25,266 nt of DNA from an uncultured Clostridia bacterium (GTDB lineage Bacteria; Bacillota; Clostridia; TANB77; CAG-508). The stretch is from positions 1 through 25,266 of the forward strand of contig CAKPBB010000023.1 of NCBI GenBank assembly GCA_934140005.1. Reading direction: 5' to 3'. The notes beneath the pieces are model-generated. The model ran no database searches. It was given only the letters and a program-made list of their open reading frames with translations, and was not told where the DNA came from. Position numbers and translations under genes: made by a program. Of this stretch, positions 1 to 7,502 are shown piece after piece (the stretch's first letter is position 1; every line of letters starts with the position of its first letter).

Positions 1-215
1 GTTATTGTCGCCATTTTAGATTTGCTTAATACTCCATTATCTCCCATTACTAAATTTATTGACACACCTGCTAATATAAGTAATACAATTATTGTTATTA
101 CTAATGCAATTAGAGTTATACCTTGTACATTAGATAAAACACAAGTATTGCTGTTTGCTTTTTTATTATTCTTCTTTTCATCTAGTACTAGAATATATCT
201 TTTGTTTCTTTGCAT
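1..215 (-). CDS. Prepilin-like protein, N-terminal part (cut by window edge)
   Basis: Partial gene read leftwards off the window; 71 codons are visible and no stop is reached. The ATG at 215-213 follows a strong ribosome-binding site (TAAGGAGG, complement of 221-228). The protein has a 32-residue polar, basic leader ending VQG, then the hydrophobic stretch ITLIALVITIIVLLILAGVS, then a polar segment (NLVMGDNGVLSKS). A Gly followed by such a segment matches type IV prepilin signals cleaved by a prepilin peptidase, so the product is probably an exported pilin or pseudopilin. The position usually occupied by Glu5 is Ala here, and the leader is long for a type IV prepilin. The mature domain is outside the window, so the exact role cannot be given. 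It is divergent from the XRE regulator gene. Confidence 0.75.
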   Translation of the reverse strand, partial: MQRNKRYILVLDEKKNNKKANSNTCVLSNVQGITLIALVITIIVLLILAGVSINLVMGDNGVLSKSKMATI

Positions 216-494
216 AATTTCCTCCTTAGTTTTAACTTTGCAATTTATTTAGTTTTTAAAATTATTTATTGATTATTTTTGATTTTAAACATGTTTATCA
301 TTTATGAGATTCATATTGAAAAAAATTTTTATACAAAAATCTACCCAATTTTACTAAAAAATGCTATTTAAAACATTTTTCTACAAAAATAGTAAAAAAG
401 TGGAAATAAAAATTTAAAATAATACTTTTCAATTTCACTTAAATAGTATAAAATATATTCGTATTATAAAAATAAATTAATTTTTATTAAATAA

Positions 495-606
495 GGAAGT
501 CTTTGCAGACTTCCCCAAATCCATAAAAACAAAACTTTAAAGAAGTCTTGTCAATTTTGGAGGGAAAACCACCTCCAGATTGAAGTGAATTTAAAAAAGT
601 TCACTT
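495..606. other. Three consecutive hairpins in the 635-bp intergenic region
   Basis: The region 216-850 has no convincing ORF. Inside it lie three separate inverted repeats: GGAAGTC/GACTTCC (495-501 / 508-514), TGGAGG/CCTCCA (558-563 / 572-577) and AAGTGAA/TTCACTT (583-589 / 600-606). The first two are richer in G+C than the surrounding AT tract. The word AAGTCTT recurs at 498 and 543. They could be part of a small structured RNA or of the leader of the minus-strand prepilin-like gene. No T-run terminator follows clearly on either strand, and no family is recognised. Confidence 0.4.
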
Positions 607-723
607 TTAAAATTATACTGATTAATAATAGTTTATTATTAAATACAATTTATTCTTTGTAATTTAATTTTTTTAGTTTTGTAAAATTTATATTGTTGAG
701 CTTTAATTTTACTAACTTCGTAT

Positions 724-771
724 ATATCGAATTCAGTATCTATTGTTTTCGATATCTATTGTTTACAGTAT
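724..771. repeat. Operator-like direct and inverted repeats upstream of the XRE gene
   Basis: TATCTATTGTTT occurs twice, at 737-748 and 753-764, 16 bp apart. ATATCGA (724-730) is inverted as TCGATAT (749-755). CAGTAT occurs at 734-739 and 766-771. The cluster sits about 40-85 bp upstream of the presumed -10 box of the regulator gene, so it is a candidate binding site for that protein. Function is inferred from position only. Confidence 0.4.
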
Positions 772-789
772 ATACTTTTTTGATAAGTT

Positions 790-815
790 TTGCAAGAGTT
801 AATTTTATTTATAAT
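790..815 (+). promoter_or_regulatory. Probable promoter of the XRE-type regulator
   Basis: A perfect TATAAT lies at 810-815, about 36 bp before the ATG at 851. The -35 is poor: TTGCAA at 790-795 gives only a 14-bp spacer. A weak -35 would fit a regulated promoter. Confidence 0.4.
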
Positions 816-850
816 ACAAATGTAATATTTTATTGAAAGAGGAATTGTTT

Positions 851-1216
851 ATGCTAAAGTTAAATGTTCTACAGATATTAGAAAATAAAGGAAAATCTAA
901 ATATTGGTTATTTTCACAATTAAATCTTACATATCCAAATTTTAACAATCTTGTAACAAATAAAACAAAATCAATCAAATATGAACACATTGAAAAGCTT
1001 TGTGATATTTTAGAGTGTACTCCTTCTGATTTATTTATAAAATTGCCTGACCCACCAGATGCAAATAAAAAAACTACAAAGAAGAAAACCGTTAAAAGTA
1101 AAAAATCTAAAAGCAAACAAACTAAAAATAATAATTCAGAAAACGAGCAATCACAAACGGAAAATTTAAAATCTGATAGTGAAACAATAGATTTAAACTC
1201 AAAAATTGAATCATAA
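851..1216 (+). CDS. Small XRE-type HTH regulator with lysine-rich tail
   Basis: A 121-aa cytoplasmic protein. Residues about 1-65 form a Cro/C1-type helix-turn-helix domain (MLKLNVLQILENKGKSKYWL ... HIEKLCDILECTPSDLF), in the style of the short YozG-like regulators in which CDILxCxPSDLF closes the domain. The remaining half is a low-complexity Lys/Ser/Asn/Glu tail, probably disordered, which is longer than in simple HTH proteins of this type. The ATG at 851 is chosen because AAAGAGG (836-842) lies 8 nt upstream; a TTG at 833 in the same frame would remove that site. The tandem repeats upstream suggest self-regulation. The target genes are unknown; the divergent prepilin-like gene is one candidate. 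A bidirectional terminator follows. Confidence 0.85.
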   Translation: MLKLNVLQILENKGKSKYWLFSQLNLTYPNFNNLVTNKTKSIKYEHIEKLCDILECTPSDLFIKLPDPPDANKKTTKKKTVKSKKSKSKQTKNNNSENEQSQTENLKSDSETIDLNSKIES

Positions 1217-1272
1217 ATCAGAAATTAAAATCAAAAGCTAAAAATCAGCATTACTATAAAAAGTAAAATAAA

Positions 1273-1300
1273 TAAGTAGCAATTTTACTTTTGCTACTTA
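1273..1300. terminator. Bidirectional terminator between convergent genes
   Basis: A perfect 10-bp stem, TAAGTAGCAA (1273-1282) with TTGCTACTTA (1291-1300), and an 8-nt loop. T-rich tracts follow on both strands. It lies between the regulator gene (plus) and the 91-aa gene (minus). Confidence 0.8.
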
Positions 1301-1477
1301 TCTTGTTTTATCTATTATTACATTACTCTATGCTTTTATTGTTTCTTTATTTATTACTTTTATCAGCTTGCTTATTTTTATTTGCTATTCAATTTGTCTA
1401 TCAACTTTTCATCTTTATTCACTCATGTAATTTTTCTGTTTAAATAATCAATCCTATATCTCATTGATTCATTATAT

Positions 1478-1753
1478 TTACCTTCTACATACAACTTCCA
1501 TTAAAATATTAGTACCCAATACATAACCACTCTCGAAAGCTATTTTTGCTTGTTCATCTTGCATTTCACTCATCAAATCACATATACAGTTTACCTCTTC
1601 TATCAAATTTTCATCTACTTTAGACAGCCTTTGTATCAGACCATCTACGCTTTTTGCAAATTCATTTGAATATTTTTTATAATTTTCTGTTAAAGATATA
1701 TTTTGAGAAACATAATTCTCATACAAACTTTGAATTTCTTTTTTCTTATCCAT
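1478..1753 (-). CDS. Small helical protein, DUF6809-like
   Basis: A 91-aa, acidic, almost wholly helical cytoplasmic protein. The layout is a start resembling xEIQxLYENYxxxNISLTENYKK, a middle helix, and a C-terminal EQAKIAFESGYVLGTNILME helix. This resembles the short Clostridia proteins grouped as DUF6809, for which I know no function; the family assignment is from memory of the pattern. The ATG at 1753 is preceded by GAGGGT at a normal distance. The gene stands alone: 405 bp separate it from pheT and it converges on the XRE regulator gene. Confidence 0.65.
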   Translation of the reverse strand: MDKKKEIQSLYENYVSQNISLTENYKKYSNEFAKSVDGLIQRLSKVDENLIEEVNCICDLMSEMQDEQAKIAFESGYVLGTNILMEVVCRR

Positions 1754-2077
1754 AATTTACCCTCAACTTCATTTACAAATTTATTTTAGCAAAACCATAT
1801 TTACTTGACAAGCTTTTTCGTAATACAGTATTTGACAGCATTTACTCTTTTTATTAAAACCATGAATTTATTCTACATTTGTTGATATTTTACATATTTT
1901 TCTACATATATTTTTTGTCTTTTTTTATTATTTTATGTATTACTTTGTAAACATTATATATTTACAAACATTCTTTTGCAATACATTTGCAATCACTTTA
2001 TGTGATATCGTTCGACCATTTTCTACATTTTTCTTCTTTTATCCACAATTTTCTATTTTAGTTTCAAAGCATAAATA
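1754..2077. other. Intergenic stretch, nothing recognised
   Basis: Very AT-rich sequence between the 91-aa gene and the pheT terminator. I see no ORF with a ribosome-binding site, no RNA gene and no strong repeat. It must hold the promoter of the 91-aa gene, but no good -35/-10 pair stands out. Confidence 0.5.
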
Positions 2078-2132
2078 AAAAGTGATTTTCGAAAATATCT
2101 ATCCTTTAATAAATATTTCAAAAATCACTTTT
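2078..2132 (-). terminator. Terminator of the pheS-pheT operon
   Basis: A 12-bp perfect stem, AAAAGTGATTTT (2078-2089) with AAAATCACTTTT (2121-2132). It is partly extended inward by GAAAATAT/AAATATTTC and followed on the minus strand by TTTTTATTTA. It lies about 26 bp after the pheT stop codon. Confidence 0.75.
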
Positions 2133-2158
2133 GCACTAATTTACACTAACCTATAAAA

Positions 2159-4567
2159 TTATTTTCTAAGTTCTGCACCTAAAGATTTTTCTAATTCTGA
2201 AATAATTTCTTCCATTGCTTTATTTATTTCGTCATCAGTCAAAGTTCTATCTTTAGCTCTGAATTTTAAGCTATATGCAACACTCTTTTTCTTATTGCCT
2301 AATTTATCATTTCTATAAACATCAAATAATTCAACTTCTTCAAGAATCTTTTTAGCTTTTTTAACAATTATCTTTTCAATTTGAGCAACTTCAATATCTT
2401 CATCTACAAGCATTGCAATATCTCTTTCAACTGCAGGATATTTTGGAACTTCAACATATTTCTTATCTACTCTTGCATATTTAACTAATTTATCTAAAGA
2501 GATTTCTGCTACATATACTCTATTTGCTATATCATAATTTTCACAAACTTCTGGATGAATTTCACCAAATGTTGCTACAACATCTTTTCCTATACAAATT
2601 TTAGCTGTTTTTCCTGGATGATATGATGTATTAGTTTTTTCAGACATAACTTCATATCTTAAAACAGATGATACTTTAAATACAGTTTCTACTAAACCTT
2701 TTAATACATAGAAATCCACATTTTCTCCATAGCAACCAATTGTTACATACATTTCTTCAGTTGGATTTTTTCCTTCAGAAATTTGTCCATTAACATCTTT
2801 ATATACTCTTGAAATATCAAACAAAGCAACATTTTTATTCTTTTTAGCATTATTAGTAGATAATGTTTGCATCATACTTGGTAATGTTGTTGTTCTCATT
2901 ACAGAATAATCTTCACTTAATGGATTTCTTAATTTAATTGTTTGACATCTCAAATCACTATCTTCTGTAATACAGCATTTATCCAATTCATTTGGGTTAT
3001 AGAAACCATAAGTATATATTTCACTTAAACCTTTACTTACTAAAGCTTCTCTAATTTTGTCTTGAATTTTTTGTGATTTTGTACGAATTCCTAAAGTTGT
3101 TTCAGCTTCAATTAAAGTGCTTTGAATTTTATCATATCCATAGAATCTAGCAACCTCTTCTGCTAAATCTGCAACATAATTTATATCTGTTCTGAAATAT
3201 GGTGGTATTACATATCCATTTTCTACTTTCATATCCAATTTTTCTAAAATATCAATCATTTCTTTTTCAGAAACATCTAATCCTAATAAGTCATTTATTC
3301 TTTGAACATCAAGTTTAACTTGTGGTATATTTTGCTTTGTTGGATATACATCAATTTTTCCTTCAACTTCTTCACCAGCACCAATTAAAACAGCAAGTTC
3401 AACGGCTCTATTAGCTGCCCTTAATGCATTTTCTGGTGACAAACCTTTTTCATATCTGCTAGATGCTTCTGTTCTAAGTCCAACCTTCTTAGCTGTTTTA
3501 CGAACATTTCCACCATTAAATACAGCTGATTCAAATACAACTGTTGTAGTATTTTCTTCGATTTCTGAATTTTGACCACCCATTACACCAGCAATTGCAA
3601 CTGCTTTTTTATCATCTGCAATAACAAGCATAGAGCTATCTAAATCTCTTTCTTGGTCATCTAAAGTAACGATTTTTTCTCCATCTTCTGCTCTTCTTAC
3701 TGTAATATTTTTTCCTTCAATTGAATTTATATCAAAAGCATGCATTGGTTGGCCAAGTTCTAACATAACATAATTTGTAATATCAACAATATTGTTTATA
3801 CTTCTAACACCACAAGCTTCTAGTCTTCTCTTCATCCAATTTGGTGAATCACCAATCTTTACATTTTTAACCATTCTAGCTATATATCTATAACATAAAT
3901 CTGGTGCTGTAATCTTTACAGTTAAGCCTTCTATGTTATCTTTATTTTCAACAGGCATATCCATCAATTTGCCTCTTGGATTTTTAAATTCTTTATTTAA
4001 AGAAACTGCTGTTTCTCTTCCTAAACCTTCAATTGATAAACAATCTGGTCTATTTGGTGTAATTTCAAAGTCTATAACATCTTCTTTTAATTCTAAAACA
4101 TCAACAACATCTTTTCCTAAATCTTTTTCCATCTCTTTTGGTAAAATCATTAGTCCATGTTCAATTTGATTTGGAAATCTTGTAATTGGAATATTAAGTT
4201 CACCACAAGAGCACATCATTCCACAAGATTCAACTCCTCGAAGCATTCCTTTTTTTATTTTTACTCCTCCTGGTAATTCAGAACCATCTTTAGCAACAGC
4301 AACAATATCTCCTGCATTTACATTTGGAGCACCAGTTACTATTTGTACTTTTTCATCTCCAAGAGCAACTTGGCAAATAACTAAATGATCTGAATCTGGG
4401 TGTTTTTCAACTGATAATACTTTTCCTATTACAACATTTTTAATATCGTTTCCTCTTGAATCTATTGTTTCAACTTTAGAACCTGTCATTGTTAAAATGT
4501 CTCCAAGTTCTTTTGCATCAACATCTATATCTGAGTATTCTTTTAACCATTCTATACTAGCTTTCAT
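2159..4567 (-). CDS. pheT: Phenylalanyl-tRNA synthetase beta subunit
   Basis: The beta chain of the alpha2-beta2 enzyme that charges tRNA-Phe with phenylalanine in the cytoplasm. The product is about 802 aa, the usual full length. In order: the N-terminal MKASIEWLKEY start, an EMAP-type tRNA-binding domain (about 40-150, with KHPDSDHLVICQV and VTGAPNV), the B3/B4 editing domain (about 210-380), the B5 domain, a synthetase-core-like region and a C-terminal anticodon-binding FDX-ACB domain (from KYPAVERDIAMLV). I chose the ATG at 4567 because family members begin with this sequence. A GTG at 4579 in the same frame is also possible, because the only good Shine-Dalgarno (AAGGAG, complement of 4604-4609) lies far upstream behind a hairpin. 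It is cotranscribed with pheS, 155 bp upstream, and so controlled by the T-box. Confidence 0.97.
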   Translation of the reverse strand: MKASIEWLKEYSDIDVDAKELGDILTMTGSKVETIDSRGNDIKNVVIGKVLSVEKHPDSDHLVICQVALGDEKVQIVTGAPNVNAGDIVAVAKDGSELPGGVKIKKGMLRGVESCGMMCSCGELNIPITRFPNQIEHGLMILPKEMEKDLGKDVVDVLELKEDVIDFEITPNRPDCLSIEGLGRETAVSLNKEFKNPRGKLMDMPVENKDNIEGLTVKITAPDLCYRYIARMVKNVKIGDSPNWMKRRLEACGVRSINNIVDITNYVMLELGQPMHAFDINSIEGKNITVRRAEDGEKIVTLDDQERDLDSSMLVIADDKKAVAIAGVMGGQNSEIEENTTTVVFESAVFNGGNVRKTAKKVGLRTEASSRYEKGLSPENALRAANRAVELAVLIGAGEEVEGKIDVYPTKQNIPQVKLDVQRINDLLGLDVSEKEMIDILEKLDMKVENGYVIPPYFRTDINYVADLAEEVARFYGYDKIQSTLIEAETTLGIRTKSQKIQDKIREALVSKGLSEIYTYGFYNPNELDKCCITEDSDLRCQTIKLRNPLSEDYSVMRTTTLPSMMQTLSTNNAKKNKNVALFDISRVYKDVNGQISEGKNPTEEMYVTIGCYGENVDFYVLKGLVETVFKVSSVLRYEVMSEKTNTSYHPGKTAKICIGKDVVATFGEIHPEVCENYDIANRVYVAEISLDKLVKYARVDKKYVEVPKYPAVERDIAMLVDEDIEVAQIEKIIVKKAKKILEEVELFDVYRNDKLGNKKKSVAYSLKFRAKDRTLTDDEINKAMEEIISELEKSLGAELRK

Positions 4568-4579
4568 TTTAATTAACAC

Positions 4580-4609
4580 GCTTTAAATTTTTTTAAAGCA
4601 TATCTCCTT
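4580..4609 (-). promoter_or_regulatory. Hairpin between Shine-Dalgarno and pheT start
   Basis: AAGGAG (complement of 4604-4609) is followed after 4 nt by a perfect 8-bp hairpin, GCTTTAAA/TTTAAAGC with an AAAA loop (complement of 4599-4580), and then the start region (GTG 4579, ATG 4567). If the hairpin forms, the effective spacing shrinks from about 36 to about 16 nt for ATG, or 4 nt for GTG. It may tune pheT translation relative to pheS. Confidence 0.5.
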
Positions 4610-4722
4610 ATACATATTTAGGTTTTTAAAGGATTCCTATAAACCTGAATTTATGATAATTTGTTTTTTTTTAATTTAACTATCTAAACTTTGATTATCT
4701 ACAGCTTATTCACATTTAGTTA

Positions 4723-5742
4723 TTAAAATTGCTTTAAGAAACGAGCATCATTTTCATATAGTAGACGTAAATCATCAATTCCGAATTTTGCCATTGCAAT
4801 TCTTTCTACACCGAAACCAAATGCAAATCCTGAATATTCTTCTGGATCTATTCCACAATTTTTAAGCACATTTGGATGAACCATTCCACATCCTAAAAGT
4901 TCAATCCATCCTTCTCCTTTACATACTCTACAACCTTTTCCTCCACAAACGAAACAAGATACATCTGCTTCTGCTGATGGTTCTGTAAATGGGAAATGAT
5001 GTGGTCTAAATCTTATTTTAGTGTTTGGTCCTAGGCAATTTTTAGCAAACATCTCTAAAGTTCCATTTAAGTCTGACATTTTAATATTTTTGTCTATAAC
5101 TAATCCTTCTATTTGATGGAACACTGGTGAATGTGTTGCATCTAAAGTATCTGAACGATATACAGCCCCTGGGCAAATGATTTTTATTGGTGGTTTTTGA
5201 TTTTCCATAACTCTTGCTTGAACTGGTGATGTTTGTGTTCTTAAAATAACATCTTCAGTAATATAAAAAGTATCTTGTAAATCTCTTGCTGGGTGGTCTG
5301 CTGGTGTATTTAATTGGTCAAAATTATAATGTGTTGTTTCAACTTCTGGTCCGTCAGCAATACTATATCCCATTCCTAAGAAAATTTCTTTTACTTCATC
5401 AATGATTTGTGTAATAGGATGAACTGAACCTAAATTAACATTTCTACTTGGCATTGTTACATCTATTTTTTCTTTTTCCAATCTTTGCTCTAACATTTTA
5501 GCTTTAATTTTATTTTCTGCTTCTTGCATTGATTTTTCGATTTCATCTCTTACTTCATTAACCATACTTCCAATTTTTGGTCTTTCTTCTGCTGATAATG
5601 CTCCTAAGCCTTTTAACATAGAAGTAAGTTCACCTTTTTTTCCTAAATATTTTACCTTCAAATCTTGAAGTTCTTGCAAATTTTGTATTTCTACAAGCTT
5701 ATCTTTTGCTGCTTTTCTAATTTCTTCAATCTTCTCTTTCAT
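4723..5742 (-). CDS. pheS: Phenylalanyl-tRNA synthetase alpha subunit
   Basis: The catalytic alpha chain of phenylalanyl-tRNA synthetase, 339 aa, a normal length. The first ~90 residues are a coiled coil that binds tRNA. The class II core follows, with VYRSDTLDATHSPVFHQIEG (motif 2 region), FRPHHFPFTEPSAEADV (phenylalanine pocket), a Cys-rich insert CFVCGGKGCRVCKGEGW that could bind zinc, and motif 3 GFGVERIAMAKFGI. The ATG at 5742 follows GGGAGG (complement of 5748-5753) at proper spacing. It is first in the operon with pheT. A T-box leader ending in a terminator lies about 100 bp upstream, so expression should rise when uncharged tRNA-Phe accumulates. Confidence 0.98.
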   Translation of the reverse strand: MKEKIEEIRKAAKDKLVEIQNLQELQDLKVKYLGKKGELTSMLKGLGALSAEERPKIGSMVNEVRDEIEKSMQEAENKIKAKMLEQRLEKEKIDVTMPSRNVNLGSVHPITQIIDEVKEIFLGMGYSIADGPEVETTHYNFDQLNTPADHPARDLQDTFYITEDVILRTQTSPVQARVMENQKPPIKIICPGAVYRSDTLDATHSPVFHQIEGLVIDKNIKMSDLNGTLEMFAKNCLGPNTKIRFRPHHFPFTEPSAEADVSCFVCGGKGCRVCKGEGWIELLGCGMVHPNVLKNCGIDPEEYSGFAFGFGVERIAMAKFGIDDLRLLYENDARFLKQF

Positions 5743-5841
5743 ATATACCTCCCAAATATAATTATCAATTATTAAAATTTCAGTAAGTTTTTCGTTTATG
5801 CTATATGATTAAAAACTCGTCACATAGGTAGTTCATACAAC

Positions 5842-6130
5842 AAAAAATCCTATATACTTATGTATATAGGACGACTTACCGTGTTACCACCTAAATTTAT
5901 TACAACCAATTAAAATTTATTATTTGATATAATTAAATTTTAATCAGTATTATAACCTCATTTTGCTATAACGTTGCAAACGCTTTTACCTACTTTTATA
6001 ATTCAATAAAAGACCTAAAAAGTGAAATTTCAGTAAAATTTACATAAATGAGCTTTCAGCTATCACCCATTCTCTCTAAATATAAAACCTTTTACCTACT
6101 TTGCTTTTTCAAACAGTTTTACTTATTAAC
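5842..6130 (-). promoter_or_regulatory. T-box leader (tRNA-Phe sensing) of pheST
   Basis: On the minus strand: AGGTGGTAACACGG, the conserved T-box (5892-5879), then AAGTCGTCC. It runs into a terminator with a 10-bp stem TCCTATATAC/GTATATAGGA (complement 5871-5862 / 5857-5848) and six T (5847-5842). Upstream is a Stem I region with AGAGAGAATGGGTG. Its base is formed by TTTTATA/TATAAAA, and a GAAATTTCAC segment carries the UUC specifier (complement of 6026-6024), matching tRNA-Phe(GAA). CTTTTACCTACTTT (plus-strand spelling) occurs twice, at 5983-5996 and 6089-6102, flanking Stem I. Confidence 0.93.
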
Positions 6131-6136
6131 AATATT

Positions 6137-6165
6137 AATATACCACATAAAAGTTGGAAAATCAA
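6137..6165 (-). promoter_or_regulatory. Sigma-A promoter of pheST
   Basis: -35 TTGATT (complement 6165-6160), 17-bp spacer, -10 TATATT (complement 6142-6137). This places the start of the T-box leader near 6130. A 14-bp palindrome, ATCAAGAACTTGAT (6161-6174), overlaps the -35. Confidence 0.75.
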
Positions 6166-6178
6166 GAACTTGATGCAA

Positions 6179-6361
6179 TTATCTTGCCAAATCCGCTCTT
6201 TTTGTATTGATTCGGTCTTGTTTATCTGACATTTCAATAATTTCTTCACTGCTTTCTATAATTTGACTATTGATTTTTTTTACATCTTCCACAAATAATT
6301 TTGCAGAATTCTTTTGAGTTTTTTCTACTCTTTTCTTAAAATCATCTATATTTCTATTCAT
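6179..6361 (-). CDS. 60-aa helical protein of unknown function
   Basis: A short, highly charged protein predicted to be one long helix or coiled coil (RNIDDFKKRVEKTQKNSAKL ... IEMSDKQDRINTKRADLAR). No hydrophobic segment and no Cys are present. The ATG at 6361 lies 5 bp after the stop of the 295-aa gene. Its ribosome-binding site, AAGGGA, overlaps the last codons of that gene, so the two are translationally close and certainly one operon. It is the last gene before the pheST promoter. I recognise no family. Partnership with the 295-aa coiled-coil protein is the obvious guess. Confidence 0.7.
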   Translation of the reverse strand: MNRNIDDFKKRVEKTQKNSAKLFVEDVKKINSQIIESSEEIIEMSDKQDRINTKRADLAR

Positions 6362-6366
6362 TTATA

Positions 6367-7254
6367 TTATCCCTTCACACTTGCAAGTTCTGTTTCTCTA
6401 AATTCTTTTACTAAATCATTTAATGGAACTATGATATTTTTATGTATTTGCTTTGTTGTATTAAATTTACTCATAAAAAACCTTTTTACTTTTGTAAACA
6501 TTTTTGGTCTTTTAATATTTACAGCAATCCATTTATCTCCCATTTCCATAGCCTGCATTAAACTTTGTGCTTTTTTATCATTTAGTTTATTTATTTCATT
6601 TTCTATTTTTTTAATTTGTAAATCTATATTTTGTATTTTCTTATCGTTTTGTGAAAAGGCTTCTTTTGCATTCTTTACTCTATTTTCCATTTTGTTATTA
6701 ACTTCTACTTTTACATCTTGAACATCTTGAACTTTATTGTACAAGCTAACATCTATATATTCTTTTTCTTTATTATTATTTTTGTAACTAATCTTTTCAG
6801 ATAAACCTTTTACTCCTTTTATAACGCCTGAAGAAAGCTTTTGTTTTTCCTCTTCTTTTTTTTCTGTTTTTTGAATTAAAACTTCATCTCTAAGTAAAAA
6901 TCCTAATTTTTGTGTTTCTAATTCTACTTTTTTTAGAATTAGTTCTTCTATTTTCTCATCATAAAAATTGCTTAACTCCATTAAAGCTGATTCGTAGTTA
7001 GTAAGTGCATCTAGTATATCTGCTTTTGTATCTGCATAATTTTTAGAACCTTCGCCATATTTAGGATTTATATTTCTAATTTCTACTGAAATAGCATTTA
7101 ACTTTGAATTTACCTTTGTATTTATAGTTTCTGTTGATATTTTATCTGCCAAAGCTCTATTTATAACAGCTTCTAATTGTATGTTTTCTGAATTTTGATT
7201 CCAAACTTTATTTAGTACCATTGCTATATATTGTTCACTAATTCTTTTATCCAT
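6367..7254 (-). CDS. 295-aa coiled-coil protein of unknown function
   Basis: A cytoplasmic-looking protein without signal peptide or membrane segment. The N-terminal ~150 residues are helical (DKRISEQYIAMVLNKVW ... YGEGSKNYADTKADILDAL ... ELILKKVELETQKLGFLL). A charged linker rich in Lys/Glu follows at about 150-190, then a strong coiled coil (about 195-250, NDKKIQNIDLQIKKIENEIN), and a basic C-terminus with RPKMFTKVKRFFMSKF. The final segment could touch membrane or nucleic acid, but that is only a guess from charge. The start at 7254 has GGTGAT about 7 nt upstream. It lies between the 47-aa and 60-aa genes in one operon. I do not recognise the family. Confidence 0.8.
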   Translation of the reverse strand: MDKRISEQYIAMVLNKVWNQNSENIQLEAVINRALADKISTETINTKVNSKLNAISVEIRNINPKYGEGSKNYADTKADILDALTNYESALMELSNFYDEKIEELILKKVELETQKLGFLLRDEVLIQKTEKKEEEKQKLSSGVIKGVKGLSEKISYKNNNKEKEYIDVSLYNKVQDVQDVKVEVNNKMENRVKNAKEAFSQNDKKIQNIDLQIKKIENEINKLNDKKAQSLMQAMEMGDKWIAVNIKRPKMFTKVKRFFMSKFNTTKQIHKNIIVPLNDLVKEFRETELASVKG

Positions 7255-7285
7255 AAAATTATCACCAGTACCTTTCTTCTTTTGT

Positions 7286-7429
7286 TTATCTTTTTATTAT
7301 TCTCTTACCTTGTTCAAAGTTTTTATTTTTTGAAACTTCTATCTTTTGAAGAAGATTTTTTATTTCTTCCGAACTCATATAATCTAAATTATAAATTTTA
7401 TCTTCATAAGCAATCGTTCCTAATTTCAT
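7286..7429 (-). CDS. 47-aa small protein, first gene of the coiled-coil operon
   Basis: An ORF below usual size cut-offs, translated MKLGTIAYEDKIYNLDYMSS, continuing to ...FEQGKRIIKR and TAA at 7286. Support comes from a strong ribosome-binding site (GGAGGT, complement of 7435-7440) at good spacing, a good promoter just upstream (7468-7496), and a 31-bp gap to the 295-aa gene with the same orientation. The sequence has an N-terminal beta-like part and a helical Lys/Glu-rich second half (EEIKNLLQKIEVSKNKNFEQ). No family is recognised. Confidence 0.75.
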   Translation of the reverse strand: MKLGTIAYEDKIYNLDYMSSEEIKNLLQKIEVSKNKNFEQGKRIIKR

Positions 7430-7467
7430 AAAAAACCTCCTAATTTATCATTTGAATTTATATTATA

Positions 7468-7496
7468 TTTATATATTTTTATACTTTAAAAGTCAA
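7468..7496 (-). promoter_or_regulatory. Promoter of the 47/295/60-aa operon
   Basis: -35 TTGACT (complement 7496-7491), 17-bp spacer, -10 TATAAA (complement 7473-7468), 39 bp upstream of the ATG at 7429. Confidence 0.7.
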
Positions 7497-7502
7497 TATT
7501 TT

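Noticed and set aside
805..1116. A 103-aa minus-strand frame rich in Phe and Leu over the XRE gene
   Set aside because: It is the complement of the Lys/Asn-rich regulator and has no start signals.
1446..1469. Inverted repeat AATCAAT/ATTGATT after the 91-aa gene
   Set aside because: Only AT-type pairs with one G-C each and no T-run; too weak to call a terminator.
4618..4646. Hairpin AGGTTT/AAACCT between pheS and pheT
   Set aside because: Six pairs, no T-run on the minus strand. It is not supported as a terminator, so pheS and pheT are kept as one operon.
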